A DNA stretch of 64,000 bases, taken from NCBI GenBank assembly GCA_009746045.1, contig RPFO01000027.1, forward strand, positions 570,638 through 634,637, written 5' to 3'. This document shows, in pieces, positions 41,301-52,371 of the stretch. Each line of letters begins with the position of its first letter. The stretch's first letter is position 1. Source of the stretch: Mesostigma viride (lineage: Eukaryota > Streptophyta > Mesostigmatophyceae > Mesostigmatales > Mesostigmataceae). The translations under genes and the position numbers were made by a program. The notes beneath the pieces are model-generated. The model searched no databases. It saw nothing but the letters and a program-made list of their open reading frames with translations, and was not told where the DNA came from.

Positions 41301-43689
41301 CTCACCTCTGTTCATTTCTTTGTCTATCTTGCTGCCTCCCATGAGTGGACCTTGTGGTATCCTCTCCTGTCTGTCTGAGAGCCTCTCTCTGATAGAGTTT
41401 TAATTAGGTACAACAGTATGCTGGCATCTGTACCCTGAGTGCCTACTCACTCACCTTCAGTTGTACATGATGCAGGGGGTCTTGCTACAGCTCTTGAGTA
41501 TTTCTCTGTGCTGACGGACCCTTCCGCCCTTGAGCTGCCCACAGTTCAACAGTGTTCTGGATCAATGGACAATTCTTGTACCTAGGATGGGTTGTGATAC
41601 TGTTGCTGAGAGTCGTAACCTAGGAGCTGTGAGCTCTCTTTGTGTTGACCTCGTCAGCCTTACCCGCTGCTTGACATCAATCTGCAACCTTATGGCTGTC
41701 AAGGATTAATCCATGTTGTGTGGTCTCACAGGAACATCTTATGGAGGGAACCTGTCACCTTGTTGTCTTGTGGGTTTGAGATGCCCTCACCCCTACACCT
41801 TGACAGGGTTGGCTGGCCCCATCCCCCTTCCTGTGACTAACCCATGACTGTCCTGTGACCACGCCGTTGGCAGATTGTTGGCAGTAGGCCTGCTGATTGC
41901 ATCCAGTTAATCAGTGGCAGATTTGGGAACGAGTTTGTCTGCTGGTGGTATCCAGTTCACCATGCAGAGACAGTACCTCTGTTTGGCCAGTGCCTTCTGG
42001 TTGTTTCCTGTTTACCCGAGGCGGCCAGATGAATGAATACGCTTACGTGCTGGTTGTCTCCAGTTTACCAGCTGTTGAGTACTTGGACCATGGCGCTGCG
42101 TGATCAATGATGTGCTTATTTGCCTTTACAAGTCTAAGGTGTCACTAACACTTGGCACTGAGTGATGCATTGCGCCTTGATGGTCGCGGTCTTGGGTGAC
42201 CTGAGTCGTTCCAAGACCGTTGGTTGCTCTCACCATTCCAGTTGCGAGAGACTGATGAGTGTGCCTTGTTCATTTAGGGCCACTTGTTTGTGGGTTGAGA
42301 TGTGGCTTCAGGCTTTCCCTCACCCTCGCCCCCTGAGTCTTGTCTTAGAGGGGAGGAGATCTATGAGGTCTATGGCAAATGGACATCACTAATTGCCTGT
42401 GAAACTGATAGGGATTTTCAGTTTCTTATTTTGTTACCTCATAGATCCCATTCTGTCCTGGTGACCTGTGCCTTCTTGGCAGATTTGCTGTGGTCACCTG
42501 AATGAGGGCCTTAGGACATTTTCTGTCTTCCAGTTCTGGGCCTATGGTCTACATGAAAGCTGTGGTCAGCGTGCTTTGGTCAGCAAGTTGTGCTTCCAGT
42601 GGTTGACATCCAGAGACGTCTTTCTGCTGCAGTTTTCCTTCTTGGAGCTGATCCAGTGTTTGACCTGCAATCCAGATTGTGGACCTTGGATGGAGAATCT
42701 GGAGTGGCCAGATTTGCATGGGATGGAGAATCTGGAGTGGCCAGATTTGCATGGGATTGATAATCTGGAGTGGCCAGATTTTGGAGATCAGTTTTCACTA
42801 CGTGCTTGCACTGATCCAGTTTTGGGAGACCTTGTCTTGCACGCGTGGACTTGGTGCAGTCTACCTGCTTTCTATGGATCCAGTTTGGGATGTGCAGATA
42901 TGGCACAGTCTTTGCTGCTAGTAGTGGGAGAGGCAGAGAGAATCTGCTATGTTGCTTACTGTGATGGGCATGGCGGATTCCATGAGTGAGCCCTCTTAAC
43001 ACTGTGGTTCCTCATTCTCTGCTTATGTGTCTTTTGAGGCCGTACTTGCCTTTCTTTAGAAGACACTTCCTGTACCAGCAGATGCAGTTCCAGTTATTTT
43101 TCCAGTTCCAGATTTGCTTCCAGTTGCTATTTCCAGTTCCAGTTCCAGTCCTGTTTGCAGAATGTTTCAGTCTTCATGACTTTAAGACGCTTGTTCCTTT
43201 CAACTGCCTTGATTGATACCAGTTGTGATGACAATGAATCTGCAGAGTACTATGGTCTTTTCTTCGTTAGGAGTCAAAGATGAGACCAGTACTGTACCCG
43301 TTAGTCTTTTCTCTGGCTGGAGTCCCAGGAGAAGACGGTAGATGATTTAGAGTTTTGGGTTTTATTTTGTTTGATTTATGTGTTTTTGAGTTTTGTGTTA
43401 GCGTGACAACTTCCTCCCCAGATAGGTTGTGTGTTATGTGTTCAGGCTGTGAGTCTTGCCCATGAACTCAGTTCCCAAGAGGGTTGATGACGCCTTTGTG
43501 GTCGAGACTTAAGGCCTGGAGGGATGACTGGGTCATGCGGCCAGCCTGTGATTTGCAGACCATTTCCTATGTCCATAGACTCAGATCCTTGCAGGGTCAA
43601 TGATGTCATGTTGGCTGAGACTTGAGGCCTGTGGGGATGCTGGCAGTCATGCGACTGGTCTGTTTGGCAGAGCTGGTAGCTCTGTTCTT
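38313..43689. other. non-coding interior of the LARD
   Basis: T/G-rich, pyrimidine-rich sequence with repeated words such as CTGTTGGGAGAAA (40280-40400), CCAGTTCCAGTT runs (43085-43150) and CTGGTTGTxTCC. None of the short frames show retroelement motifs. Confidence 0.75.
42690..42788 (+). repeat. 33-bp tandem repeat, 3 units, inside the LARD
   Basis: Units of ATGGAGAATCTGGAGTGGCC followed by AGATTTGCATGGG at 42690, 42723 and 42756, the last one diverged. Confidence 0.9.
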
Positions 43690-43700
43690 GGGGGGAGGAA
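43690..43700 (+). promoter_or_regulatory. polypurine tract of the LARD
   Basis: GGGGGGAGGAA directly precedes the 3' LTR start at 43701, an ideal plus-strand primer tract. Confidence 0.85.
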
Positions 43701-44284
43701 TGTAACAGTATTTTCTGACAGCGTGTATACTGTTACATCCAAGTACGCGAACTTGGTGTTCAGCGTTCAGTGTAATCTGACTGATGTCATATAGGATCTT
43801 TCTGACGTAAGGGGTGTAAAGCATATCTAGAGAGAACCTTACCGGTTCGTCTGTGTTCTGATTGGCTGAGACCTGTGAGATTGCGTTGGACTCCTCTGTG
43901 TCGAAGGAGACATAAGCTTTGCCTGTTTGTCACCATAGCCATCAGGCGGATACCCCCAACAACGTGAAGTTATTTCTAATAACCAAACATCCTCACTTCA
44001 GGCCCTGTTATTGGACAGCCATATCCGATAGACAGGAAGTCTTGTGTCTGTATGAGCAAGCAGAGAGACGCCCGACCAAAAGGGGACCACCGCTCTCTAC
44101 CGACGGAGTAAGGTCTTGTAGGAAACTCCTCTAGACAAGAAACGACCACCCTCTAGGATTCCTGGAGAGTGCTAGGGATTTCCCCTGTCTCTCGGGATTT
44201 GATAAGTCCGTTCTGTCTTCAATGACAGGAGGTAAAAGATCTGTGCATTTAGTGGAGCAGAGGCCACCATTTTATTCTGTTACA
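43701..44284 (+). repeat. 3' LTR of the LARD
   Basis: Near-identical partner of 37711-38294, preceded by a polypurine tract and followed by the ATTGT target duplication. Confidence 0.93.
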
Positions 44285-44467
44285 ATTGTTTCGAGATTGT
44301 AGCACAATAGGGCCACTGCCCCTACTAAGAATTCCAGGTCGCCAGCCATTAGCCAAATCCGGTTACATCTGCCAAACCCGCCCGGTTCAGCCGACCATCC
44401 AGGCGGCTCCCGTGAGCGGCCTTATTCCCCGCCTCACTTCGAGAAACTCTTTTCAAAGAAATCCGAT

Positions 44468-44594
44468 TCATACACCCGTTTGCTCACCATAGTCACCAGC
44501 ATCTTTGTTAAAGCAATAAGTAGATGCATACAGACAGGTAGCGGTTACAGAACCGCTATTAAGAACTCCTTAGGCATGGCTCGCGATTACCCAA
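44468..44594 (+). repeat. second copy of the hairpin-bearing dispersed repeat
   Basis: Matches 27215-27340, including the TAGCGGTT/AACCGCTA hairpin (44539-44558). Confidence 0.8.
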
Positions 44595-44968
44595 CCTCCC
44601 CTTCCTGGCCCTCCGGTCCGCTAAAGAAGCACCATTTCCTTTCCCGTCAAAAGCTGTCCTGTCGCGATGGGCGCTCTCCGTTGCCAGAAAACAGATTTGA
44701 TTCCCAGCGACTGTGAATGCACAAAAATTCATGCACTGTCGATCGACACAGCTCGCATTTTTGACCCCACTCGGGGGCCCCCGCTGACCTCCTTGCCGAC
44801 CTCTTCTCTGGTCCGCTAAGGGGTGCTGTCGCGGAACACAAAGTCAAAGCAAAAGCTGCTGACTGGCACCGCTGATTCCAGCCGACGCCCAGTTTACAAC
44901 TTTTTTGAAGAGCAACCAACCTAGTGCCGAGCACATAAACACTCCTTCCGTACAAAAAAGTGGAAATA

Positions 44969-45031
44969 CCACTCGAGCTACCATGGTCCGGATTCTCCCG
45001 ATTTCTGGCCTGCGCTGGTTGTCTCTTTGAT
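44969..45031 (+). repeat. SINE-like tail segment
   Basis: CTCGAGCTACCATGGTCCGG then the shared tail ending GGTTGTCTCTTTGATA. Confidence 0.75.
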
Positions 45032-45529
45032 ACCACTGAATACGAAATCAAGTTGGTTTTCAGCCCTTGCCTCCTGCGCCGAGGCTCCGTGTCCCACAAC
45101 GGTTTTTACCCCCCCGAGCCGCGGCGGCCCTCAAGCCAAGCCCAACCCGGAATGCAAGCATTTCCAGGTACGAGACAACTCAAAGGCAGGCCAGCCTGCC
45201 GACAGCCCAACCCGAGGCGCAAGCATCCCCAGGTACGGAACCATCAAGCAAGCTAGCCCTTGCCCAACCCGGCCAGCTGGCCGTTTCTTTCAAACAAACC
45301 AGCCATTAAATAATGCATCAGCCCCCGCTTCGCATTTAAACCCCGATCACCCGGACATTAATTCCGGGCCAGTGGCAGCCATGAATCCCAACCGCCTTAA
45401 GCAGCCAGGGTTCATGGATGCCGGAAATTTGGTTAACAAATTTTAGCCCCGCACCCATGCTGAGCGCAAGGCTGGTGAGGCACTTCTTGTACCGCCATAG
45501 CCTCAGCCGCCGGCGCTCAGCCAACGTTT
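45032..45529. other. intergenic DNA with a partial duplication
   Basis: CAAGCATTTCCAGGTACGAGA and CAAGCATCCCCAGGTACGGA occur about 70 bp apart near 45157 and 45220, a small diverged duplication. The plus frames here are Pro/Arg-rich and unconvincing. Confidence 0.4.
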
Positions 45530-45941
45530 ACAAGAAAAAAGACCACAACAATGTCACTACGCCGCCAAAGTAGTCAAACTGCCCTAGCACGAGGCTGACA
45601 TCAGCAACCGAGCTTAACTTAACACGCCAACCTGAGAATGTAGCGACACCTACCGTACCACAAAAACAACAACCAATCAAATACCCTTTCCGAAAGGTTC
45701 TAATTATCATTCAACAAACCGGTTCAACAAACCCGGCCCTGTCAAACTTTAAGCATAAGATTGTTTCGAGATTGTAGCACAATAGGGCCACTGCCCCTAC
45801 TAACAATTCCAGGTCGCCAGCCATTAGCCAAATCCGGTTACATCTGCCAAACCCGCCCGGTTCAGCCGACCATCCAGGCGGCTCCCGTGAGCGGCCTTAT
45901 TCCCCGCCTCACTTCGAGAAACTCTTTTCAAAGAAATCCGA
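45530..45941. repeat. intact 412-bp repeat with unoccupied LARD target site
   Basis: Begins ACAAGAAAAAAGACCACAAC and ends TTCAAAGAAATCCGA. The sequence AAGATTGTTTCGAG at about 45761-45774 shows a single ATTGT where the sister copy carries the 6.6-kb LTR element. Confidence 0.92.
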
Positions 45942-46503
45942 AAAGTCATCGTCTTTAAGATTCGAGTAACTATTTTGCATTTCGCTTGCCCTATTGTGGT
46001 AATTTCGCCAGAACGCAGTCGCCATGGCCACTTCCGCAAGGGGTGCGCGCACCGTGCACCCACTTTTCACGGTACGGACGGTACCTCGGACGGTGCCGCA
46101 AATTTTTCGGCGCCAAAAATTCGGGCATGTCCTTGTCCCCTTAAGGGCTGATCACTAGTTGTCTCACTAAATGAAAACATTGTTATTGGTGCAGTCACAT
46201 TGGGGATGCATGGAACGCTATCTTTCTCGTAACTGCGCCACAGAGAGTTGCAAAGACTCGATGGAATGGATGAGTAATGGGAGTCTAATGAAGTGGTATA
46301 AGTGCAACATTGGCCACGGCCCGCTCGAGTCACATGGAGCAAACCCTCCACACACACCATGCCTGTGGCACAAGCCACATGGGCAGGATTGAGAATGCAC
46401 GTCAGGCTATCGAAGGAAGACCACCTTATTTGAATTTCCTTAGCAGTACGGTGGACGTGGCATGCCAAATCCCTTGCATACCTACCATGCACCTATGAGA
46501 CAT
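45942..46503. other. intergenic DNA, no gene seen
   Basis: A short stretch rich in GTGCACCGTACGG-type words (46040-46095) but nothing that supports a gene or defined element. Confidence 0.4.
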
Positions 46504-47073
46504 TCACTTGGTCGTGCTCAGGTGCCTCTCAGGGGCCTTGCACGCGTCCCTAAGCGCATTTACCAGGTCCCTCAACCCATCCTCGGTACAGGCAAACGTA
46601 ACCGCGTCATCCTGCCCACCCGCCGGGCAGACTCCCCTCATCGCCGCCATACGCCCATTATCCGAGAACGCCCCACCTGCAAGACCTACGCCTCCAGGTG
46701 GCAAGACTAGGGGCGGCCCAATATGGCCAGCTACACTCGATGGGCTTATGTGGCCAGCTGGAACTCCCCCGAGTCCAACACGGCCCTTGCTAGTGGTGAG
46801 GTCCCCTTCCAAGGCGTTGGCAGGCCCGCCCTTGGTCAGCAGCCGTATGTGGAAAATGGGCTCCGGCCCAGTCGGTTGCTTCATGGCAAACGCTGGCTGT
46901 GGGTGGTCGCGGGACGTCCCTGGCGCGCCGACCTGGCAGGTTGCGCCGATGCTCTCGGAGCTCTTTGCCCGCAAGTCCAGTCTGTCCACTCGCATCAGGA
47001 AAAAAATTGAAGCAACAATCGGTACACATACCAAGGAGACGCAGTGACGTATGGCATCGGGGCATCTGGCCAT
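46504..47073 (-). CDS. hypothetical open reading frame
   Basis: A 189-codon minus frame. A second ATG gives MRVDRLDLRAKSSESIGATC, and the end reads DAVTFACTEDGLRDLVNALR, which looks protein-like and helical. The plus strand is also open across the same interval (46508-47047), so coding status is uncertain. It could be a gag/ORF1 remnant. No motif recognised. Confidence 0.25.
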   Translation of the reverse strand: MARCPDAIRHCVSLVCVPIVASIFFLMRVDRLDLRAKSSESIGATCQVGAPGTSRDHPQPAFAMKQPTGPEPIFHIRLLTKGGPANALEGDLTTSKGRVGLGGVPAGHISPSSVAGHIGPPLVLPPGGVGLAGGAFSDNGRMAAMRGVCPAGGQDDAVTFACTEDGLRDLVNALRDACKAPERHLSTTK

Positions 47074-47317
47074 CCAACCCGTCCCACTCCGGACTACGGG
47101 GAGAAGTCAAGGACAAAATACTACCGTAATGATAACATAACAGCATAATAGTTACATAGCGATGAGACAAATTCGGGTACCGGAAAAAAATTACATACGG
47201 ATGAAACAAGTGTTAAATAAGAACCGGACAAGGGCCACGTTTGAGAGTCCAACCTGCCACACCCCTGGAGGTGACAAGGAGCAGTTGCAAGTACTGCAGT
47301 GTGAACAACACTGTAAC

Positions 47318-47392
47318 ATCAAGGAGACAACCAGCGCAGGCCAGAAGTCGGGAGAATCCGGACCATGGTAGCTCGAACCTGCCGTTATCTTA
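47318..47392 (-). repeat. SINE-like segment, reverse orientation
   Basis: The minus strand reads AAGATAACGGCAGGTTCGAG, CTACCATGGTCCGGATTCTC and the tail ending GTTGTCTCCTTGATG. GGTTCGAGCTACC is B-box-like. Confidence 0.8.
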
Positions 47393-47523
47393 ATACTACC
47401 ACTGTAACATAGAGAAAATCGCATTCAGTGAGACACGGATGAAATGGGTTGCATCACTAATGCGCTCCCCGCCATTGTCCTTCGTGAGACACGGGGACAG
47501 CCGCTAAAAGATCGTCACGGCAA

Positions 47524-47610
47524 GTGGCCTGCGCTGGTTGTCTCGTTGAAATCATGGTCGCTATAGTATATAGTGATGCCATGCCTGCGCTGGTTGTCTC
47601 ATTGATATAT
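47524..47610 (+). repeat. two SINE-like tails in tandem
   Basis: GCCTGCGCTGGTTGTCTCGT at 47527 and GCCTGCGCTGGTTGTCTCAT at 47584, separated by unrelated sequence, without heads. Confidence 0.75.
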
Positions 47611-48551
47611 CCCGCCCACTGGCCTGTATATCTGCTGCACAGTCATATCCTGCCCACTCCACCGCTTGACTTGCGTGCCCCTCGCCACCATCATGCATCC
47701 ACCCAGTCACGATCACAGCTTTGCAACCCATAATCACAAAGGCAACTCCTATTCAGTCTATTTGGAAGCCAGCCACACGTCGCTCACCTCCATGACACGC
47801 CCGCAAGCCGAGGCCACGGCGCGTGCAGCGAGTACCCCGCCAGCTGTCCCTCACGAATCGCGGCCTTTCGGGACACGTACTCTTCCGCCAGCGCGGTCGC
47901 GTACTCTTCTGTCAGCGCAGTCGCATGGGAGGTACGGACATGAGGGCCCGCGGTCCCACCCTCATTGGCACCACCCTTCCCCGGGTGGGTACCTTTGATG
48001 TGAGCAGCGCCTGCTCTAGCACTACTATGATCGCTGGCTCTAGCACCATCACCCTCGCCGCGATTATGGCTGCCTTCCGCCTGGCTGCCCTCGCACACAT
48101 TTCCGCGAAGTTGTGAGAGGAGAGCCTCCCTGGGGGGGTGTACACGCCCATATCCAAGAACGTGGCAAGCACCATCCAACAACAAGGCAAGCACATGCCA
48201 GCCCATGGAAGCGCAACGCAGCAACGCCACATGTCAGACGGCACATGCCCGCACCCTCGCGGGGTCGTGAGAGGAGAACCTACCGTGGGATCATGCCACC
48301 CATCGCAAGAAAATCCCAGGAATATAGTTCCCTGGGACCCTGCGGACCGGCTCACGTTAACAGGTGGTACCCCGCGCCACCACGGGCCGTGCACGTCTCC
48401 TGTTCACCACCCAGCTGGCCCACGTCACCACAGGCTGGCTCACGTTAGCATCACATCTGTCCGTAAACCCACCGCCTGTCTGGTACTGTGAACGAGACAC
48501 CACGACTCCACCGGTCTTACTACGATGACCCGCATGCAGTCAACCACCTAC
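47611..48551. other. intergenic DNA, no convincing gene
   Basis: GC-rich with overlapping open frames on both strands (47784-48491), none with recognisable motifs. I treat them as fortuitous. Confidence 0.4.
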
Positions 48552-48978
48552 AGTGACCCACTCCGCTCCAAACAGCAGTGACCTGCCGCATCATTAACTA
48601 CAGTGACCCACCTACAGCAACCCACCCTGCTCCTAACTGCAGTGACCCAACTACAGCAACCCACCCCGCTCCTAACTACAGTGACCAACCTACAGCAACC
48701 CAGCTCTCTCCTAACTACAGTGACCCACCTACAGCAACCCACCCCGCTCCTAACTGCAGTGACCCAACAACAGCAACCCACCCCACTCCTAACTACAGTG
48801 ACCCAACAACAGCAACCCACCCTGCTCCTAACTGCAGTGACCCAACTACAGCAACCCACCCCGCTCCTAACTACAGTGACCTACCTACAGCAACCCACCC
48901 CGCTCCTAACTACAGTGACCCACCTACAGCAACCCACCCCGCTCCTAACTACAGTGACCCACCTACAGCAACCCACGT
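48552..48978. repeat. 39-bp minisatellite, about 11 units
   Basis: Units such as ACAGTGACCCACCTACAGCA followed by ACCCACCCCGCTCCTAACT. Since 39 is divisible by three, two plus frames and one minus frame stay open through it, encoding 13-residue repeats. I regard these as by-products. Confidence 0.93.
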
Positions 48979-49260
48979 ACCGCAACGCCGCCCCCGACAG
49001 GTCCAATCGCGCGGCGTCGCATGCCACCACCGTGACGGCCGCCCTGCCATCCGCCTCCATGGAAGGCCCTCCCATGGCATCTGCCGTGGCACCAGCGTGG
49101 TCTGCAGCATGGGAGGGCGCATGGCATACACCGATACAAGGCACGTATATTGTAGATCACAGGAATATAATTATTAAAATAGAGTAAGAACATCGCCTGG
49201 TGGTCGGCAACATGTGGGCATGAAGATGTAAAGCAGAAAAGTATGAGTGCGAGGATAAAG

Positions 49261-49390
49261 CAGGAAGACGCCAGGAAAAGAAGACGTAAATATGAAGAAG
49301 AGCTCAAACACTAAGCAGGAAGACGCCAGGAAAAGAACACGTAAATATGAAGAAGAGCTCAAACACAAAGCAGGAAGACGCCAGGAAAGT
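49261..49390. repeat. 55-bp tandem repeat, about 2.4 units
   Basis: CAGGAAGACGCCAGGAAAAG starts at 49261, 49316 and 49371; units include GTAAATATGAAGAAGAGCTC. Confidence 0.9.
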
Positions 49391-49484
49391 CTCTTATTCC
49401 CTTCTTTCTAGATCTGGGCCATCCAACCCCCTGTCATCTAGTCAAGATGTCACTTTCCGTTTCTGTTTGCACGAGGGAGGGCAG

Positions 49485-51120
49485 AACAGGGGAGGGGGGA
49501 GCGGGAGAGAGCGCACGGTGGGCAGGTACCAACACGATAGTGAGCCAACCCCTTCTGGCCCAACGGGAGGCTTCCAAAGCTGTAGAAGAAGAAGAAGAAG
49601 AAGAAGAAGAAGAAGAAGAAGAAGAAGAAGAAGAAGAAGAAGAAGAAGAAGAAGAAGAAGAAGAAGAAGAAGAAGAAGAAGAAGAAGAAAAGAAGAGAGG
49701 AGGAGGAGAGGAGGAGGAGGAGGAGGAGGAGGAGGAGGAGGAGGAGGAGGAGGAGGAGGAGGAGGAGGAGAGGAGGAGGAGGAGGAGGAGGAGGAGGAGG
49801 AGGAGGAGGAGGAGGAGGAGGAGGAGGAGGAGGAGGAGGAGGAGGAGGAGGAGGAGGAGAGGAGAGAACAGGGGAGGGGGAAGCAGGAGAGAGCGCACGG
49901 TGGGCAGGTACCAACACGATCGTGAGCCAACCCTTCTGGCCCAACGGGAGGCTTCCAAAGCTGTAGAAGAAGAAGAAGAAGAAGAAGAAGAAGAGAAGAA
50001 GAGAAGAAGAAGAAGAGAAGAAGAAGAAGAAGAAGAAGAAGAAGAAGAAGAAGAAGAAGAAGAAGAAGAAGAGAAGAAGAAGAAGAAGGAGAGAGGAGAG
50101 GAGGAGGAGGAGGAGGAGGAGGAGGAGGAGGAGAGGAGGAGGAGGAGGAGGAGGAGGAGGAGGAGGAGGAGGAGGAGGAGGAGGAGAGGAGGAGGAGGAG
50201 GAGGAGGAGGAGGAGGAGGAGGAGGAGGAGGAGGAGGAGGAGGAGGAGAACAGGGGAGGGGGAAGCGGGAGAGAGCGCACGGTGGGCAGGTACCAACACG
50301 ATCGTGAGCCAACCCCTTCTGGCCCAACGGGAGGCTTCCAAAGCTGTAGAAGAAGAAGAAGAAGAAGAAGAAGAAGAAGAAGAAGAAGAAGAAGAAGAAG
50401 AAGAAGAAGAAGAAGAAGAAGAAGAAGAAGAAGAAGAAGAAGAAGAAGAAGAGGAGGAGGAGGAGGAGGAGGAGGAGGAGGAGGAGGAGGAGGAGGAGGA
50501 GGAGGAGGAGGAGGAGGAGGAGGAGGAGGAGGAGGAGGAGGAGGAGGAGGAGGAGGAGGAGGAGGAGGAGGAGGAGGAGGAGGAGGAGGAGGAGGAGGAG
50601 GAGAGGAGGAGGAGGAGGAGGAGGAGGAGGAGGAGGAGGAGGAGGAGGAGGAGGAGGAGGAGGAGGAGGAGGAGGAGGAGGAGGAGGAGGAGGAGGAGGA
50701 GGAGGAGGAGGAGGAGGAGGAGGAGAACAGGGGAGGGGGAAGCAGGAGAGAGCGCACGGTGGGCAGGTACCAACACGATCGTGAGCCAACCCCTTCTGGC
50801 CCAACGGGAGGCTTCCAAAGCTGTAGAAGAAGAAGAAGAAGAAGAAGAAGAAGAAGAAGAAGAAGAAGAAGAAGAAGAAGAAGAAGAAGAAGAAGAAGAA
50901 GAAGAAGAAGAAGAGAAGAAGAAGAAGAAGAAGAAAGAAGAAGAAGAAGAAGAGGAGAGAGGAGGAGGAGGAGGAGGAGGAGGAGGAGGAGGAGGAGGAG
51001 GAGGAGGAGGAGGAGGAGGAGGAGGAGGAGGAGGAGGAGGAGGAGGAGGAGGAGGAGGAGGAGGAGGAGGAGGAGGAGGAGGAGGAGGAGGAGGAGGAGG
51101 AGGTGTGTGTGTGTGGTGGT

Positions 51121-51152
<32 letters not shown>

Positions 51153-51375
51153 GAGCAGAAGAAGAAGAAGAAGAAGAAGAAGAAGAAGAAGAAGAAGAAG
51201 AAGAAGAAGAGGAGGAGGAGGAGGAGGAGGAGGAGGAGGAGGAGGAGGAGGAGGAGGAGGAGGAGGAGGAGGAGGAGGAGGAGGAGGAGGAGGAGGAGGA
51301 GGAGGAGGAGGAGGAGGAGGAGGAGGAGGAGGAGGAGGAGGAGGAGGAGGAAGAGGAGGAGGAAGAGGAGGGCAA
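49485..51375. repeat. composite macrosatellite: unique core + (GAA)n + (GAG)n, 4 units
   Basis: A core of about 105 bp (AACAGGGGAGGGGG ... GCACGGTGGGCAGGTACCAA ... GGAGGCTTCCAAAGCTGTAG) repeats at about 49485, 49868, 50252 and 50724. Each core is followed by a GAA run that changes into a GAG run. Unit lengths are about 383, 384 and 472 bp, then a longer last unit with a GTGTGT break near 51102 and a second GAA-GAG cycle. One strand is almost entirely purine. Confidence 0.95.
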
Positions 51376-52371
51376 CGCTGAGTGGCGGCTCTGCGCCGTT
51401 AAGTGGAGGCTCGCGTGAAGTTTAAGTGGAAACAAGGTGGGAAGAAGGGGGAAGTAGTTTAGATAGCTTGGGTAGAGTGCGGTGAAAACTCTGTGCATTC
51501 TGTGTATAATCTGTGTAGATTCTGTCTATTTTGTGTAGCTTGGATTGTCTAGCTTGGGCGTGCTGAGTATATTCTTTGTACATTCTTCATCATTGTCTCT
51601 TTGAAACCTGTACATGTATCAGTTGATGAACTAAGTTAGGCGCAGATCATTTTCCTAGTGGCTGCGCTTGAAGACGAATCCCCACATACAATACAGCTTG
51701 GGTAACATGCTGGGTAAACATATACATCAGGACTCGATATACCTCAGTGGATGATATACCTCATATCAAAGTTAGATAGGGAACATGTTCTGGCTGCCGT
51801 TGTTTTGACCCCACACAGAATAGCACACATGTAGGCTGGCCGCACTTGACTACCCCCCCAATTGATTGGATCAGTATAGCATTTGTATAAACCCCACATG
51901 AGTGGATCCGTAATTTATTTGCATTACCCCCACATGACTGGATTAAGAATGCGCTTTCAGTGCCCACACATGTTCAAATTAAAAATACCCTTACCCTCCA
52001 CATAATACAGATTACCCCACACATAATGGGATTGATAAGGATTCGACGCCCGCTTCCGTTGGGAGGTAAAAGGACTAGCACAGACAAGAGATGAGCACGA
52101 GCAGTATTAACTACCTACTGACGAGGCCGTCCATTAAGCCTCTACACCGTGTGGGACAGTATGCGGCAAGCTAGAATGTGGGGCAAGCTAGTAAAGCTAT
52201 TCTTGAATGCTCAAGTGCGGGGCCCAACCATCAATCCAGGCTCCCCACACAGTTTACCCCACGTTCATCATATAGTTAGGCTGACTCGAACTACCAGCAC
52301 AAGTGACAGCAATTCCAGGTTGGACAATGGACTCCGATTTTTTCGGCTGCTTGAGGAAACCCTGCACTTGC
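51376..52371. other. intergenic DNA, no gene seen
   Basis: Short repeats of CTGTGTA/TCTGTGTAGATT around 51490-51530 and of CCCCACATGAxTGGAT around 51890-51990. No coding region supported. Confidence 0.45.

Larger units (their letters stand above)
37711..44284 (+). mobile_element. protein-less LTR retrotransposon (LARD-type)
   Basis: 6574 bp with 584-bp LTRs at 37711-38294 and 43701-44284, each beginning TGTAACAG and ending CTGTTACA. The 5-bp duplication ATTGT flanks it (37706-37710 and 44285-44289). A primer site and a polypurine tract are both in place. The 5.4-kb interior (38295-43700) has no frame above about 175 codons and no gag or pol motif on either strand, so it is a large retrotransposon derivative that must use proteins of another element. 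The unoccupied site survives in the repeat copy at about 45765-45769. Confidence 0.93.
37476..44466. repeat. 412-bp-type dispersed repeat, split by the LTR element
   Basis: The parts 37476-37710 and 44285-44466 together equal the intact copy at 45530-45941, with a few substitutions (for example GGCCTTGTCA versus GGCCCTGTCA). The interruption is the LTR element 37711-44284. Confidence 0.92.

Noticed and set aside
45530-45941. LTR or DNA transposon identity for the 412-bp repeat
   Set aside because: No inverted or direct terminal repeats and no target duplication could be found at its edges.
49434-51498. Several frames of 190-680 codons of poly-Glu, poly-Arg, poly-Gly, poly-Leu or poly-Ser
   Set aside because: They are translations of GAA/GAG microsatellites in every phase and strand.
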